This document shows, in pieces, positions 11,898-22,817 of a stretch of DNA of 64,000 nt; position 1 is the stretch's first letter; each line of letters opens with the position of its first letter. This stretch comes from Acholoe squamosa (lineage: Eukaryota; Annelida; Polychaeta; Phyllodocida; Polynoidae). Location: contig OX439044.1 of assembly GCA_949317995.1 (NCBI GenBank), forward strand, positions 13,487,141-13,551,140, written 5' to 3'. The notes under the pieces were generated by a model. The model saw only the letters and a program-made list of their open reading frames with translations, was not told where the DNA came from and searched no databases. A program made the position numbers and the translations under genes.

Positions 11898-13185
11898 TAT
11901 TCTTATAACATAACCCATAATGTAGGGTACCCCTCATATGCAATATGTGTATTATGGTCAGATAAAAGCAACCATTTTGTTGATCTTCTGTCCTTCACTC
12001 ATAAGTAAACTTTTTAAGCACACTGATACTCCAAGATTACCAAGAAACTTGCTTCAAAAGATGGATCATTTTCACAGACAGATTGAATAAACACCATTGA
12101 TTGAACACTGGAGATGGATGTACCAAGGACAGATCATATTTTGGCCTGCATTCAATCATCCTGCCAGACTTAGCAGTTCTTTAAAACACAATCAACAAAA
12201 CTGTCCCTAACAATATCCTGAATCTTTTTGGACTGAATTCTGGAAAGCTTTGACAGGCACTGCAGTGCAGGGGTGTAGGAAACACATCATCCAGGTGGCC
12301 CAATACAAATCACCTTGAATCAAATAGCCTGGTCGGTGATGTGATTACATGCCAATATGGTTCATAGAGAACATATTTTTGAGGAGTTTTAGTTCTCTCA
12401 TACATGACACAAAATGTTGTCATTTATGTTTAATGTTAGCACTAGACAGGAATTTATGGCACTCTGAACTCTAATATTAAATGTTTTGAAGATTTAGGTC
12501 CAAACCCTTGAAGCGTGATATTGTTAATGCTTGCACTAGTCAGGGTAGGGAGAAGTGCTAATGGTCAAAGTGAGGCTAGTAAATGTAACTCCTTTAGATT
12601 GTTGGATGTTGGATCAATATAATTAGGCACTGGTTACTGATTCTGACGCTCTTTGCAGTGTAGGGGCCGGCATCGTTGTGTATATATTAGTGCGGTTCAT
12701 CCGAGAGATGTGCTCGTGTGGTGCTCGTTCCTTCTATGCCAACCAGGTGTCACTTTGCAATACCCATTTGGTACAAGAGGAGGCAGCACCATGCCTCGCA
12801 TCCAGCTCCTACTAAGGAGCCGGGAGATCCGCAGAAGGGGACTGGACCTAGTCCAGTCCAGACGTTGTTCTATCCTTCTCCAATAAAGACCATCCGAACA
12901 GATAAGAAGTTAAGGGGCTTTGCCCAACCCGAACCTTTCGTGTTGTGTGCTACTTATAGTATTTAAGCGAGCCTAAGAGCCACCCAATATAAACTCATAA
13001 AACTAACCGTATACTATTCTACTACTGCCAATACATTATGAAGTATATGCAAAGGGACTGGAGATAAATGTATGTATTTCCAGGGCCCTATATGCAGGGC
13101 CATATCTATCTTACTCATGAGGCCCTATAGTATACACTAGGTGAGAAAATTAGCATGGCAATATCTAGGGTTTGAATAATATAGG
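11898..13185. other. unrecognised, with a possible promoter/poly(A)-like stretch
   Basis: No protein domain seen. Around 12650-12960 the sequence is less AT-rich, with TATATATTAG at about 12679 and AATAAA at about 12882. This could be the regulatory part of a solo LTR, but I cannot find paired LTR ends or a target duplication, so I do not call it. Confidence 0.3.
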
Positions 13186-13769
13186 ATGCGCTCACTTTTA
13201 AAAAGTCTGTTTCACACTTCAACACTGGTCACATTAGAGTGAAAAGCTACCTACCTTGCAAGCACATCACATGTATACACTATTCCTACTCATTCATGGA
13301 ATGAGACTAGCCCAGAGAAGCTCAGTGTATTGCATGTAAGCAATCTAAGTGAGGCTGAGTTATGGAACAATTCTGGGTCTGTGCATGGACTGAGTAGCAA
13401 AAGCTATATATCGTGCTCCCAAACCATGCAGTCCCCTACAAATGAAAGTAGACTCTGACCCTTGACCTAGATGGCAGTTTATTATGCACTGATTGTTTGC
13501 ACTAGATAACTGTTGATTTACTGTTTCTCTCCAAGTTTTAGTTTTCCTTTGAGAAGTAGTGAGCTTACATACAGTCAGAATGGTGTGTTCAAGAATGCCT
13601 TGTAAGAAGCCGCCATGAAGTTGTCAATGTGCTAGGCCTCTTGCTGTGTTGTATGAGGGTCAAGTTATTAATTGCCAGCTAAGAAGGTATGCGCTCACTT
13701 TTAAAAAGTCTGTTTCATGCTTCAACTTCCTCTCACCACATTAGAGTTAAAAGGTACCTGCCATGCTCA
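13186..13769 (+). repeat. pair of 75-80-bp direct repeats
   Basis: Copies at 13186-13262 and 13689-13769 share 'atgcgctcacttttaaaaag', 'cacattagagt' and 'acctgcc/acctacc'. The 430 bp between them include sequence similar to 1455-1680. No coding content recognised. Confidence 0.6.
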
Positions 13770-14434
13770 AAAATGGTCCATATTTCATGAAGAGGTGCCT
13801 TCCTGTCTGGTTATCATGGTTATGGGAAGTCACTAGAAAAGTGGCTGACTCACATCACACTTCTCTGGCAATCCACTTCTTGACCACTTCTGTGCAACAC
13901 AAAAAAAAGCTAGGACTGAAAGAAAGTGACTATGCAGATGAGGAACATCTCATACAAAACTTCCAATTTCCTTACATGCAAGACCGTACAGAGCCCATTC
14001 GGGGTATGGAATAGCATGCATACACTCTCAGCCCTAATTGTAAATGGGCTATAAAGACTACTGTACTCGTTACAGGAGAACCCACATCAGGGATTTGGGT
14101 TTGTACTGACAGCAACTACTACTGTTTTCCAAAAATAGAAGCAACCTACTATAAAACACTCGCTGCAGTCTAACAGTGTAGACAGGTTGTTAAAGCATAG
14201 CTCTAGACGGCCATCCCCTGCTCAAACCACATTACTGACAACCTCATAAACAGTGATAAAGTGGTGCCTCCAATGACCCTGTAGGTACAGGTCTATAATA
14301 GGGGAGAGGTATTTATTGGGTGATAAACTGAGATTTATAGGGAAAACATGCAGACTGATAAGACCCTATGGCTTGTTGAAGCAGGACTGTGGATTGCTGT
14401 ACTCGTATGTACAAATATACTTAATCTAGCACAA
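13770..14434. other. no recognisable feature
   Basis: A short ORF of 83 codons starts at 13763 but shows no domain, and it begins inside the repeat at 13689-13769. Nothing else is supported. Confidence 0.4.
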
Positions 14435-14620
14435 CCTGGCAAACAGTGGACCTTTGTAATTGTATGGCAGGGATTGTATCTTGCAGTTTTGACAAGATGC
14501 CCCAGGGGGCAGTACAATGGTATACATAAATCAAGGAATCTCTGTGAAAATAACAACAGATCTCTGGCAACTTTGGGACGAGGACATTTTTGGCTAATGA
14601 CTTCATTATACAGGGTGACT
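14435..14620 (+). mobile_element. decayed CACTG miniature element, copy F
   Basis: Shares 'cagtggacc', 'taattgtatggcag', 'gccccagggggcagta', 'aaggaatctctgtgaaaata' and 'ctctggcaactttgggacga' with copies A, B and E. The left terminus is not recognisable and the right end is degenerate. Confidence 0.5.
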
Positions 14621-16254
14621 ATGTATCAGTAGTGGCTGCAGATTTATAAGGAAAAACGATTCACACCTACGATAGATTGTAAACTTTAACACTTGCAGGA
14701 GTTATACTGCTCTTATGGCTACTATAAACTCACATCGGACAGCTTTGCCTAATCATAATCAAGTATAGTGTACTTTGCAAATGAGTGAACTGGCATTTCT
14801 AAAATCAAGAAAATACAGAAGAAGGTTTAATGTCCCACCATGATGTCAAGTGCCCTAGCATAACTAGCTAAAATGTCGGATTTGCAAAATTCACCTGACC
14901 AACTGCAGTGGAACCAGTGCTTAAGTTTTTAAAACATGTATGATAGTAGCTAATTTGCCACAGAGTAAAAGATAAGCAAACTGTACTGCCAATCTGAGAG
15001 ATATGTATCAGTAGGCCAGAAAGATGTACAGCATGGCAGCAGATAATACCAAGTAGGCTGCTATTTGTACCTTTAACAACATGTTCCAAAGGATGGTGGA
15101 CTCTCCCATAATGGCTTGATGCATTCCTCTGTACATATGGAAACTAGCATAGTATCACGTCAGTAGTACTATTTATATGCTAGGCTCTGTAACTGCTGCT
15201 GCTAAGGGACCACACTACAGGCCTATAGAGGGCCATAAAGGTCCCTCTCCACAGGCATTATCTACCATTTACATCCATGGCCGATAGCACACCCACCGTA
15301 ATCACCGCCAATAATGGTCATAGGCTCCCATATGGTGAGGCACATCAAATCAGTGGGGTGGTTCTCATGGGTTCTGAAAGGGCATGGCATGTCTGGCTCA
15401 GCTAAGGTATTGGGTATTTTTTTCTGTAAATGTGTTCAGCTTGAATAAACACAATTTTAGGAGTTTCAATGACATGTGACATTACAGGGAATAGCAAATT
15501 CATCAAATTATGGAATTCTAGCTTCACTATACCTATGTATCTTAGATATTTGATAATATATTTTGTGGCTCTACTCATAATCTGACATATCTTTATCTAT
15601 ATTATATATAGGGCTAGTGGGGCTGTAGTTGGCTTTGTTTCAGGAAATGCCTTTGAACTGAAATTCCAGTTCTTGAATGAGAAGGAGGTGAAAGGAGGAA
15701 TTGTTTAGACTGCACTACATTGACCTTTACCCCCTTAACAATAGAATGAAGTGGAATTCCACAAAATCTGATTGGGCCCAATGTTGAAAGTTTCAGCATA
15801 TCAGAGATCAGTTTCAAGCAGGTGGATAATCATGTTTACAAAGGTAGACAAAACCTTGACATGGCAGTACCAGAGAAAGTAATGTCCCCAAGAGGAACAG
15901 GTGCCTGGGATTCCATGTAGCCTTTCCTTTATGTGACAGATACCAGACCAGATGGCAACCATCTTCAATAGGCTCATGCGACAACAACTACCATGTACTG
16001 ACAAATATGGGTGGTCATGTGGCAACTACAAACTAAAATCAAAATAAACTGCAGACTGACAGCCATCAGTCATTGATGGGCATGTAGGGACAGTATCCTT
16101 GGGGTCCCCGGCTCTCCGGTGCTATTACAGCTTGGAGTATGTTATCTTGGATCCCAATTCAGCCAATCTCTTTAAATTCCATCATCACTGCACACCAGTG
16201 GCTGACAGGCAGCCGGCGGGCAGTAGTAAATAGTAACGAGCCTCAGACCATGTT
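14621..16254. other. no recognisable feature
   Basis: 1.6 kb of AT-rich sequence without long ORFs, convincing inverted repeats or tandem arrays. Confidence 0.45.
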
Positions 16255-16375
16255 CAGCATGTAATGGACTAGGCAGTGGCTGGAGTAGTCAGCAGGTCAG
16301 GCCAGGGTAGTGAAGGGGAGGACATCATTAGCCAGAGCATAGACTGACTGTCAATAATTATGGGGTACATAAATC
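16255..16375 (+). repeat. dispersed repeat B, copy 1
   Basis: Contains 'ggactaggcagtggctggag', 'tcagcaggtcaggcc' and 'gactgactgtcaataat'. Related copies lie at 27300-27480, 33765-35960 (split by a minisatellite), about 37575-37750 within the tandem units, and 59270-59465. Confidence 0.5.
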
Positions 16376-16431
16376 TGGTGTGAGGGGATGTACAGCAACA
16401 AGCCCGAATCACTCTTGCCAAACACTGACCA

Positions 16432-16668
16432 CACTGTAAAAAAAAAAGATACATGTCATCAAATTAGGATGGAATCCTCATCCCAAAGTTGCAAGAAATC
16501 CATTGTAATTTTCAAAGAAATGTCATTGTTTTCAGAGAATCCTTGTACCACCATACTGCCACCTGGGCATTCTTGTAAAAACTACACTGACCTACTATAT
16601 AATTACGATGATTCACTGTTCACTTTTACAAAGATCCCTTGTAGATTCAGAAGTTATATTTTACAGTG
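16432..16668 (-). mobile_element. CACTG-ended miniature element, copy C
   Basis: Starts CACTGTAAAAAA and ends ATTTTACAGTG. It is flanked by CA on both sides (16430-16431 and 16669-16670). Reverse orientation relative to copies A and B. The 2-bp target duplication agrees with the other copies. The ORF at 16388-16783 that spans it is fortuitous. Confidence 0.75.
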
Positions 16669-17389
16669 CACTGACCTGAAGATGTCAACCAAGACTCAGG
16701 TACAACCACTGTCTAAACTGACTGTTTTCATGTGGCAGTGTTGCACTTACTTGCTTCTTTTATATATGCTATATATGCTATAATTTCTTTTTATTTAAAT
16801 CACTGTTTTAATATTGGAGATCTAAGTTATATCTATTTTAAACAATGCTTAGTAGTTGATTTATGTAGATTCAGAATGAAACCATTTGAAATCCTTGTCC
16901 AAACCCTCTAGGAATATCTGGATATAACATGCTTATAGTGACATTTGCTGTAATCCACACAATGTATTGTGGTGAATAACTGCCTCAAAGCTTATACATT
17001 CCCCTGCCATTGCAAAAGGCAGGTGGTAAAGCAGGTAATAAAAGCCAAGACTCCACTAGTGGCACACTAGTGGCACAGCCACGGCAGTGTTACCTGCAGC
17101 ACATATTTCCATTATTTGTTTTATTATTTATTGTCTACCTTATAATTATTTATAATGCATTGGGGTACCTTTTCTGCTTGCCTGCTCCAAGCTAAATGTA
17201 GATAAATACAAAATTTAAAAGAAAATGGCATTTCGCTACAGTGTCATCTGGTTGAGCTGTGATTAGCACTTAACAAGACATAAACCATGGAGGTAGCACT
17301 TTAAACTTGCTCCTCAGTTCTGCATTAATACCAATATCAGGACAGGGTTAAAGTAGCCATCCTCATGTGGTGAGCTGAATATCATAGGC
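16669..17389. other. no recognisable feature
   Basis: AT-rich, with a tiny tandem duplication of 'ctagtggcaca' near 17057. Nothing else supported. Confidence 0.45.
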
Positions 17390-17560
17390 TAAACAAGGGC
17401 TTGGTCTGTGAGTAGACAGGCACAGTAAAGAAGGTCTGCACACATTAGGCTGAATTATTGATGTTCTAGCACTAAATGGTGTCATTCTTTACATAACAAG
17501 GCCTCCAATCTTCATCCATCTACACCCATCACAAGAAGGCACACCCCGGGCTGATGCACA
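17390..17560 (+). repeat. dispersed repeat C, copy 1
   Basis: Shares 'cacattaggctga', 'gtcattctttacataacaag' and 'cttcatccatctacacccat' with copies at 24600-24870 and 28020-28330. Non-coding repeat of unknown class. Confidence 0.5.
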
Positions 17561-17629
17561 GTGCACAGGACAAGTATCTGACCCCTGACTAGCACCTTAA
17601 GGACTACTAATGGAGAAGGGCATATATGC

Positions 17630-17715
17630 CCGTCAGTCGTCATGATGCACCAATGAAGTGCTAACTTGCCAGTGCTGCATTCATGCATCACGACAACCAA
17701 TGGGCATTATGTGAC
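17630..17715 (+). repeat. dispersed repeat A copy
   Basis: Contains 'tgctgcattcatgcatcacg' and 'acaaccaatgggcattatg', the repeat A signature. It ends about 50 bp before the open frame that contains the NADAR ORF, so the upstream limit of the putative retroelement lies near 17720-17758. Confidence 0.5.
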
Positions 17716-17874
17716 CATTTTAAATACTAATCAATGTATATCATCCCAACCCAATAAGGTGCATTCCCAAATACTGCTGATTCTATAAGGCTCACAAGAT
17801 CCCAATCCTCGCTTAAAAGTTGCACCACAGTTGATGCTTCTGGTGTAAATGGCAGTAAAGATAAGGTTATAGGG

Positions 17875-18471
17875 ATGAGCTCTCCAGGATCTATTAGTAC
17901 TGACGATGAAGATGATGATGGTGAAGATGATGAACAAAATCCTGAAGTTCACCAAAGGCAGACCAAAGCTGGGCTGATCTACAGGGGCAAGAACAGCTTC
18001 TTAAGCAACTGGTACCCATGCACATTTAAAGCTGATGTCCTTGGTCAAACCATGGAGTTCTGTAGTGTGGAGCAGGGTTATTTCTATTGTAAATTGAGAG
18101 AGTTAGGTTACCACAGGCTTGCCTCAGACATCATGAAAATTACCAGTGCCAAGAAAATCAAAAACAAATGTAAGCATTACAAAGCACCACCAGGCCATTA
18201 CTGGCACACAGTCTCACAAAAATATATGAAGGCACTCATTAGTGCCAAGTATGATCAATGTGAGGGGCCAAGAAAATCACTTCTAGGAACAGGCTCAACC
18301 GTCCGAGTGGAAGGTTGTAGGGATATGATCTGGGGTGGTGGGTTTGTATACAGTTCTGAAGCATATGATCAGGGTAGAGTGAAGGGGCAGAATCTACATG
18401 GCAAGATAACCATGGCAACCAGGTGCCTGATTAGAGAGAAAGAGAGAAATAAGCCATTGATTGTGTTGTAA
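17875..18471 (+). CDS. NADAR (YbiA/DUF1768-like) domain protein
   Basis: A 198-residue intact single-exon ORF. Residues 40-185 match the NADAR fold: FLSNWYPCTF (42-51), SVEQGYFYCK (64-73, with the family's conserved Glu-Gln), SAKKIKNKCK (91-100), W110 with KYMKALISAKYDQ (116-128), LLGTG (136-140), RDMIWGGG (149-156, family D..WG) and a G.NLHG..TMATR end (171-183). Family members cleave or bind N-glycosidic ADP-ribose- or ribosylamine-type metabolites; YbiA acts on riboflavin intermediates. The actual substrate here is unknown. Residues 10-20 are almost all Asp/Glu. The frame is open upstream to 17758, so the true start could be earlier or the ORF 5'-truncated. Two hairpins follow, matching those after the LINE ORF2. 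Intactness in a decayed neighbourhood suggests recent activity. Confidence 0.85.
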   Translation: MSSPGSISTDDEDDDGEDDEQNPEVHQRQTKAGLIYRGKNSFLSNWYPCTFKADVLGQTMEFCSVEQGYFYCKLRELGYHRLASDIMKITSAKKIKNKCKHYKAPPGHYWHTVSQKYMKALISAKYDQCEGPRKSLLGTGSTVRVEGCRDMIWGGGFVYSSEAYDQGRVKGQNLHGKITMATRCLIREKERNKPLIVL

Positions 18472-18562
18472 TGTTAAATAGTGGTAAGTCGACAGTGTCC
18501 CTTTTCTTTATGGGTCACCATAGACTTAGTACTGTACTCTTGTAGAATTGGATGGGCCTGAT

Positions 18563-18590
18563 GTAATGGGTGTAGTTGCTGTGCCATTAC
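18563..18590 (+). ncRNA. first post-NADAR hairpin with conserved loop
   Basis: Starts 91 nt after the NADAR stop. Stem GTAAT/ATTAC, bulged G, GG/CC pair, loop TGTAGTTGCTGTG. It fits the loop consensus TGTRGNNRCYGYG of the hairpins that follow LINE ORF2, but with an unrelated outer stem sequence. Confidence 0.7.
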
Positions 18591-18695
18591 AAACAATAAT
18601 GTATACTCTCTATAACATATGCATCTATATAGAAATAGAATAGAATGTGAATCTGAGAATATATTTGATTGTTATGTATTGGTTGAGATCGATAT

Positions 18696-18727
18696 CAGTA
18701 ATAGGTGTAGAAACCGCGCCATTACTG
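18696..18727 (+). ncRNA. second post-NADAR hairpin with conserved loop
   Basis: Stem CAGTAAT/ATTACTG (7 bp), bulged A, GG/CC pair, loop TGTAGAAACCGCG. It lies 133 nt downstream of the first. The stem resembles its tandem neighbour, so the pair may have arisen by local duplication, but the loop is closer to the copy at 22500. Confidence 0.72.
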
Positions 18728-19600
18728 TGTATCACCTCTTAATTTATGACAAGCAATCAATCTTGTATGTTAATTAATTCATCCTGTAATCGTAAGTATC
18801 TAATATATTAAGGGACTGTTTACCCTAAAATCGTTAGGATAAGAGTTTATCTATTCATTGAGCATTGTATGCAAGACTTTTTTATAGTAATACATATAAG
18901 GGAGTGTTTACCTTTAAGTCTGTCACTGCAGTAGTGTGTAGAAGTTTGGTATAATACATGTACTTATCTAGTTAGAGTTCTGTGCATAGACCTCAAGGAT
19001 GGTTTCTATGCTTTGGTTAAAATACATTATCTTGCTAATTGGTGATTATGGAGATTCTGGCTGTTTAATAAAGTGGAATTTAATCAATGTATCCACAGGT
19101 TGGTTTCAATAGTAATCCAATACATTCCCCTCTCTATTGTTTTTGCTTCTTTAAATTTGGATCAATTATGATATTTGACAAAATGCCTTAAATTCTTCTT
19201 TTTTTTTTTTTTTTTTTTTTTAATTCTAAATTAGGTTAAAAATCTTAAGTGTCACTGTTGCTGTCCTTTAATATCATTAACCCTAGCGATAACCAGTTAT
19301 AAGATCTTAAGTCGCCAAGGAGTTTCTAAGTTGGGGGGATTTTTCTCTGATTAGCCACATAGCTGACATAGGTAAGCTGGTATAATCAGTCACCCCTTCT
19401 ACGAGGATAATTTGTGGAAGACGATTTGTATATTCTGTAATTAGTCATTTATTTGTTGTTCTTTTGTTGAGGCTTTTTCATATGTGTATATATCATGATA
19501 CTGGTATTGGACATTGCTTTCTTTTCCGTTGTTGTTAATGTATCTCACCTTGTATATTACCTAATGAGATGGCATCATTATTATCCCATTATTATTTGAA
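18728..19600 (+). other. spacer between NADAR ORF and LINE ORF2, with T23 run
   Basis: No ORF of note. A run of 23 T (19199-19221) could be the reverse-oriented A-tail of another retroposed sequence or an internal pyrimidine tract. ORF2's frame is open upstream of its ATG only to 19568, where TAA and TGA occur (19562-19567), so ORF2 does not extend into the spacer. Confidence 0.55.
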
Positions 19601-22484
19601 ATGGTACTTTGTATTGAGGAATTTAACAACAGTAAGGGGCTGGTGATTTCTTCAATTAATTGTCGTAGTTTTGAAGACAAACATGAAGAGATATACAAGT
19701 TATTGAAACGTAGTGATATAATTTGTTTATGTGAAACCTGGCTTAAGCCTGCTTCACCAGAGGGAATTATAAATATACCTGATCGTATTTTGTATAGAAA
19801 TGATCGAATTGGTAAGAATTGTGGTGGAGTAGGCCTTAGTTGTAGATCTGGTTTATGTCGATATATTAGCATTGTAAATGATTTGACTATTCAATCGATT
19901 GATTTTGAAAGTATTGCTATTATGCTATGTCTACCGGGTGAGAAAGAACAGCTCATAGTATCTATTTATAGAATACCAAATACCAATGTACTAAATTTTC
20001 TTACTTTTCTAAAGAAGGTAGCTGGATTTGAATATAATGATAATCAAGGGAGACATGAGACTTGGGTATTAGGTGATATTAATCTAAATATGTTTGATGA
20101 TACTGATGCAAGCTGTGAGAGTTTTAGGTCATTATATAAAGATTTAGGATGGAAAATTCTGGTACATGAGGTTACTCGTCCCTTTAGTGGTACTTGTATT
20201 GACAATGTATTATCAAATTGTGTTAACATTACTGATGCAGGTACGGTAGAAGCATTCATTTCTGATCACATTCCTGTATTTGGCTGTAAGGGCCGTGAGA
20301 ATTACAAGTATACTAAAACAACTTATTCAGGCCGTGATTATAGGAATTTTAAAGAAAGTAATTTCAAAGATTTCCTGCAATCTTGTGATTGGACATTGTA
20401 TTATGATAAAAATTTGAGTAGTGATGTGCTGTGGGACATGTTCCTAACACCTATTAATCAGTATCTGGATAAATATCATCCCTTTGTTGAGAGATTAGTT
20501 AAAAAAACAAGAAAAAGTTGGATAGATGATGAAGTAATGGATCTTGTTTTTGAGAGGGAAGGGTGGTTAAGGTTGTATAAGGTGAATAAAAGTGATGAAG
20601 AGAAGCAAGCTATTAAAGATTGCAGGAGAAAAATTAGGAAAAAAATAAAAGCTAATCAAATTGGTGGTATTATGCAAGAATTACATGAATGTAGAGGAAA
20701 TCCTAAGAGTTTTTGGAAATATATTAATAACATGTTTAAGGGTAATGGGTCTGAGATATATCCAGATATGAAGCACCATGAAGATGGTGTTAAGGTCCCA
20801 TCCAAAACTGCTTGTGAATATATTAATCAATACTTTTGCAATATTGGAAAAGACTTACATGTGGCCTCTGTTAGTAAAGTACAGTGTGATATGGATAATA
20901 ATGTGAGTATAGAGGAAATCATTCAGGGTGGAACTTTCTCTAAATCGAATATAAAGATTAATTCCTGGGATATCTATTATACAGTAAAAGAGATTGATAA
21001 AAATAAATCATCCGGAATAGAGGGGATCAGAGGTGATATACTACAATGTGCAATAATATGCCTGCTAGATCAATTTACTTTTCTTGTTCAGAGAAGTTTT
21101 GATAGTGGTGGTTTTCCTGTCAAATGAGCTTCTGCATTGGTCAAGCCATTACCCAAAGACGGAGATTTATCTCAAGTTAAGAATTGGAGGCCTATTTCGC
21201 TATTGCCAATGCCCTCAAAAATTATTGAAAAAATAATGTATTATCATTTAAGTGCCATGAAAGATCACGATAATTTTTTCAGATGAGCAATATGGTTACA
21301 AGAAAGGTAGTGGTACAGGTGATGCCACCTTTGACTTTGTTAATGATCTATATGAGTATCGTAATGATGGTTTAATAACAGGGGCCCTATTTATTGACTT
21401 TACTAAAGCGTTTGACAGTGTAATTCATGTTAGACTTCTGGAAAAAATTAGCAAATTAGGTTTCAGCAAAAATAACTTTCTCTGGTTTAATAGTTATCTA
21501 AAAAACCGCAAACAAAGTACTAGTTATGGCAATAATGTCTCTCAAGAATCTGAAATCAAATATGGTGTCCCACAAGGGTCTGTTTTAGGCCCCCTGTTGT
21601 TTGTTTTATACATAGATGATGTGATTAAAGAGTTGAACGAGTGCAAAATTAAAATGTATGCAGATGACATTGTTTTATATTATGCAGCAAAAACACCCCA
21701 AGATGTAATGAGAGTGTTAAATGAGGATCTTGAACGCTTTAAGACATGGGTATCTCACAACAGGTTGACTGTTAATCCAAAGAAAACAAAATTTATGTGG
21801 TTTTGTAGTGCTCACAAATTGAAAAATTGTCCAGATACAGATATTGTAATAAATGGTACCAGAGTAGAAACTGTAAGTTTTTTCCCCTACCTAGGAGTTA
21901 CAGTGGACAGTAAGTTAAGTTTTGACAAACAAATTAAGCTTATTAAAAGAAACATTTGTAATAAATTATTTAGATTTGCTAAATTAAGGAAATATCTCAC
22001 ACAAGAAGAAAGCATAAAAATATATTGTTGTACCATCCGGCCGATTATTGAATATTGCTCTTTTATAAGTACTAGTTGTAATGAGGAAGGTTTAAAGGCA
22101 TTACAACGTTTACAGAATAGAGCTTTGAGAATTTGCCTTAGATGTAATATTGTTAAATATAGTGTTAATGAGTTACATGTCATCTGTAAAGTGGAAAAAT
22201 TAGAACAAAGATTTGATATGTTACTTTTAAGTTTGATGTATAAGAAATCCAAAGATCAGATAAATCATGGTCATGCATATAATACAAGACCGCAAAATAA
22301 GATATGTTTTAAATTGCCAAGAAGTATATCTCGCCATTACAAAAGATCGCCATGGTACAGGGGTGTAGTCCTATGGGACCTACTATCTGAGGAGGTTCAG
22401 AGGGCTACCACAAAAGTTAAATTTAAGAATGAGGTTAAAAAGTTAAAAAATCTCAGATCAAGGCTAAAGGTTGGATATAACTAA
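19601..22484 (+). pseudogene. LINE ORF2: endonuclease-reverse transcriptase (two lesions)
   Basis: About 960 codons. Endonuclease residues 1-230: N20 (SINCRS), E45 (CETWLKP), Y123 (SIYRIP), D159/N161 (LGDINLN) and SDH (221-223) are all present. The central region ends FWKYINNMF and SSGIEGIRGDIL. RT motifs are NWRPISLLPMPSKII, FIDFTKAFDS, VPQGSVLGPLLF and YADD (21657-21668). The C-terminus has HYKRSPWYRG. Only two breaks are visible. TGA at 21125-21127 replaces a Trp codon (copy 1 has TGG). One extra T in the T-run near 21275 shifts the frame. The element was therefore intact until recently. Similarity to copy 1 is high at protein level but with many silent and coding changes, so the two are separate lineages of one family. 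Confidence 0.92.
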
Positions 22485-22499
22485 GGAACAAAGGTTGAT

Positions 22500-22527
22500 G
22501 GAGACGGTGTAGTCACCGCGCCGCTCC
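22500..22527 (+). ncRNA. post-ORF2 hairpin with conserved loop, LINE copy 2
   Basis: Begins 15 nt after the ORF2 stop. Stem GGAG/CTCC, bulged A, then CGG/CCG, closing loop TGTAGTCACCGCG. Compared with copy 1 (GAAGC/GCTTC) the stem has changed on both sides while pairing is kept. Confidence 0.72.
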
Positions 22528-22782
22528 AAATATTATTTATGTGATCAGCATATTTTCATCATCATATAATATTATATCATTGATGATCATTTGATTGTAT
22601 TTTGTGTTTCTTGTGTCATATCGATATATATCTCAACAAATATTATGTGATTGATTTGATACACTTGCCTGCTTCCTTACTGTTATTGTACATAATGACA
22701 TATGTTTGATTATGTGGAGTCTATATTTACTTCAACTGTTTGGTATCTGTTTGAAATATAAATAAAAATGGTCGGCTCTATA

Positions 22783-22817
22783 GCGTTACATAAATGAACC
22801 TGACAGTTCATTAACGC
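22783..22817 (+). ncRNA. 3'-terminal bulged stem-loop of LINE copy 2
   Basis: Outer stem GCGTT/AACGC, 5-nt bulge, inner stem AATGAAC/GTTCATT, 6-nt loop. The terminal AATGAGCWAGTCC then joins the A12 tail at 22831. The 3'-most 60 bp is the best conserved part of the UTR between the two copies, as expected for an RT binding site. An AATAAA lies just upstream at about 22760. Confidence 0.72.

Noticed and set aside
12601..12990. Possible solo LTR with TATA-like and AATAAA signals
   Set aside because: No matching LTR, no TG...CA ends with a target duplication, and no primer-binding site seen.
19561..19872. 103-codon minus-strand ORF overlapping the endonuclease start
   Set aside because: Antisense shadow of LINE ORF2.
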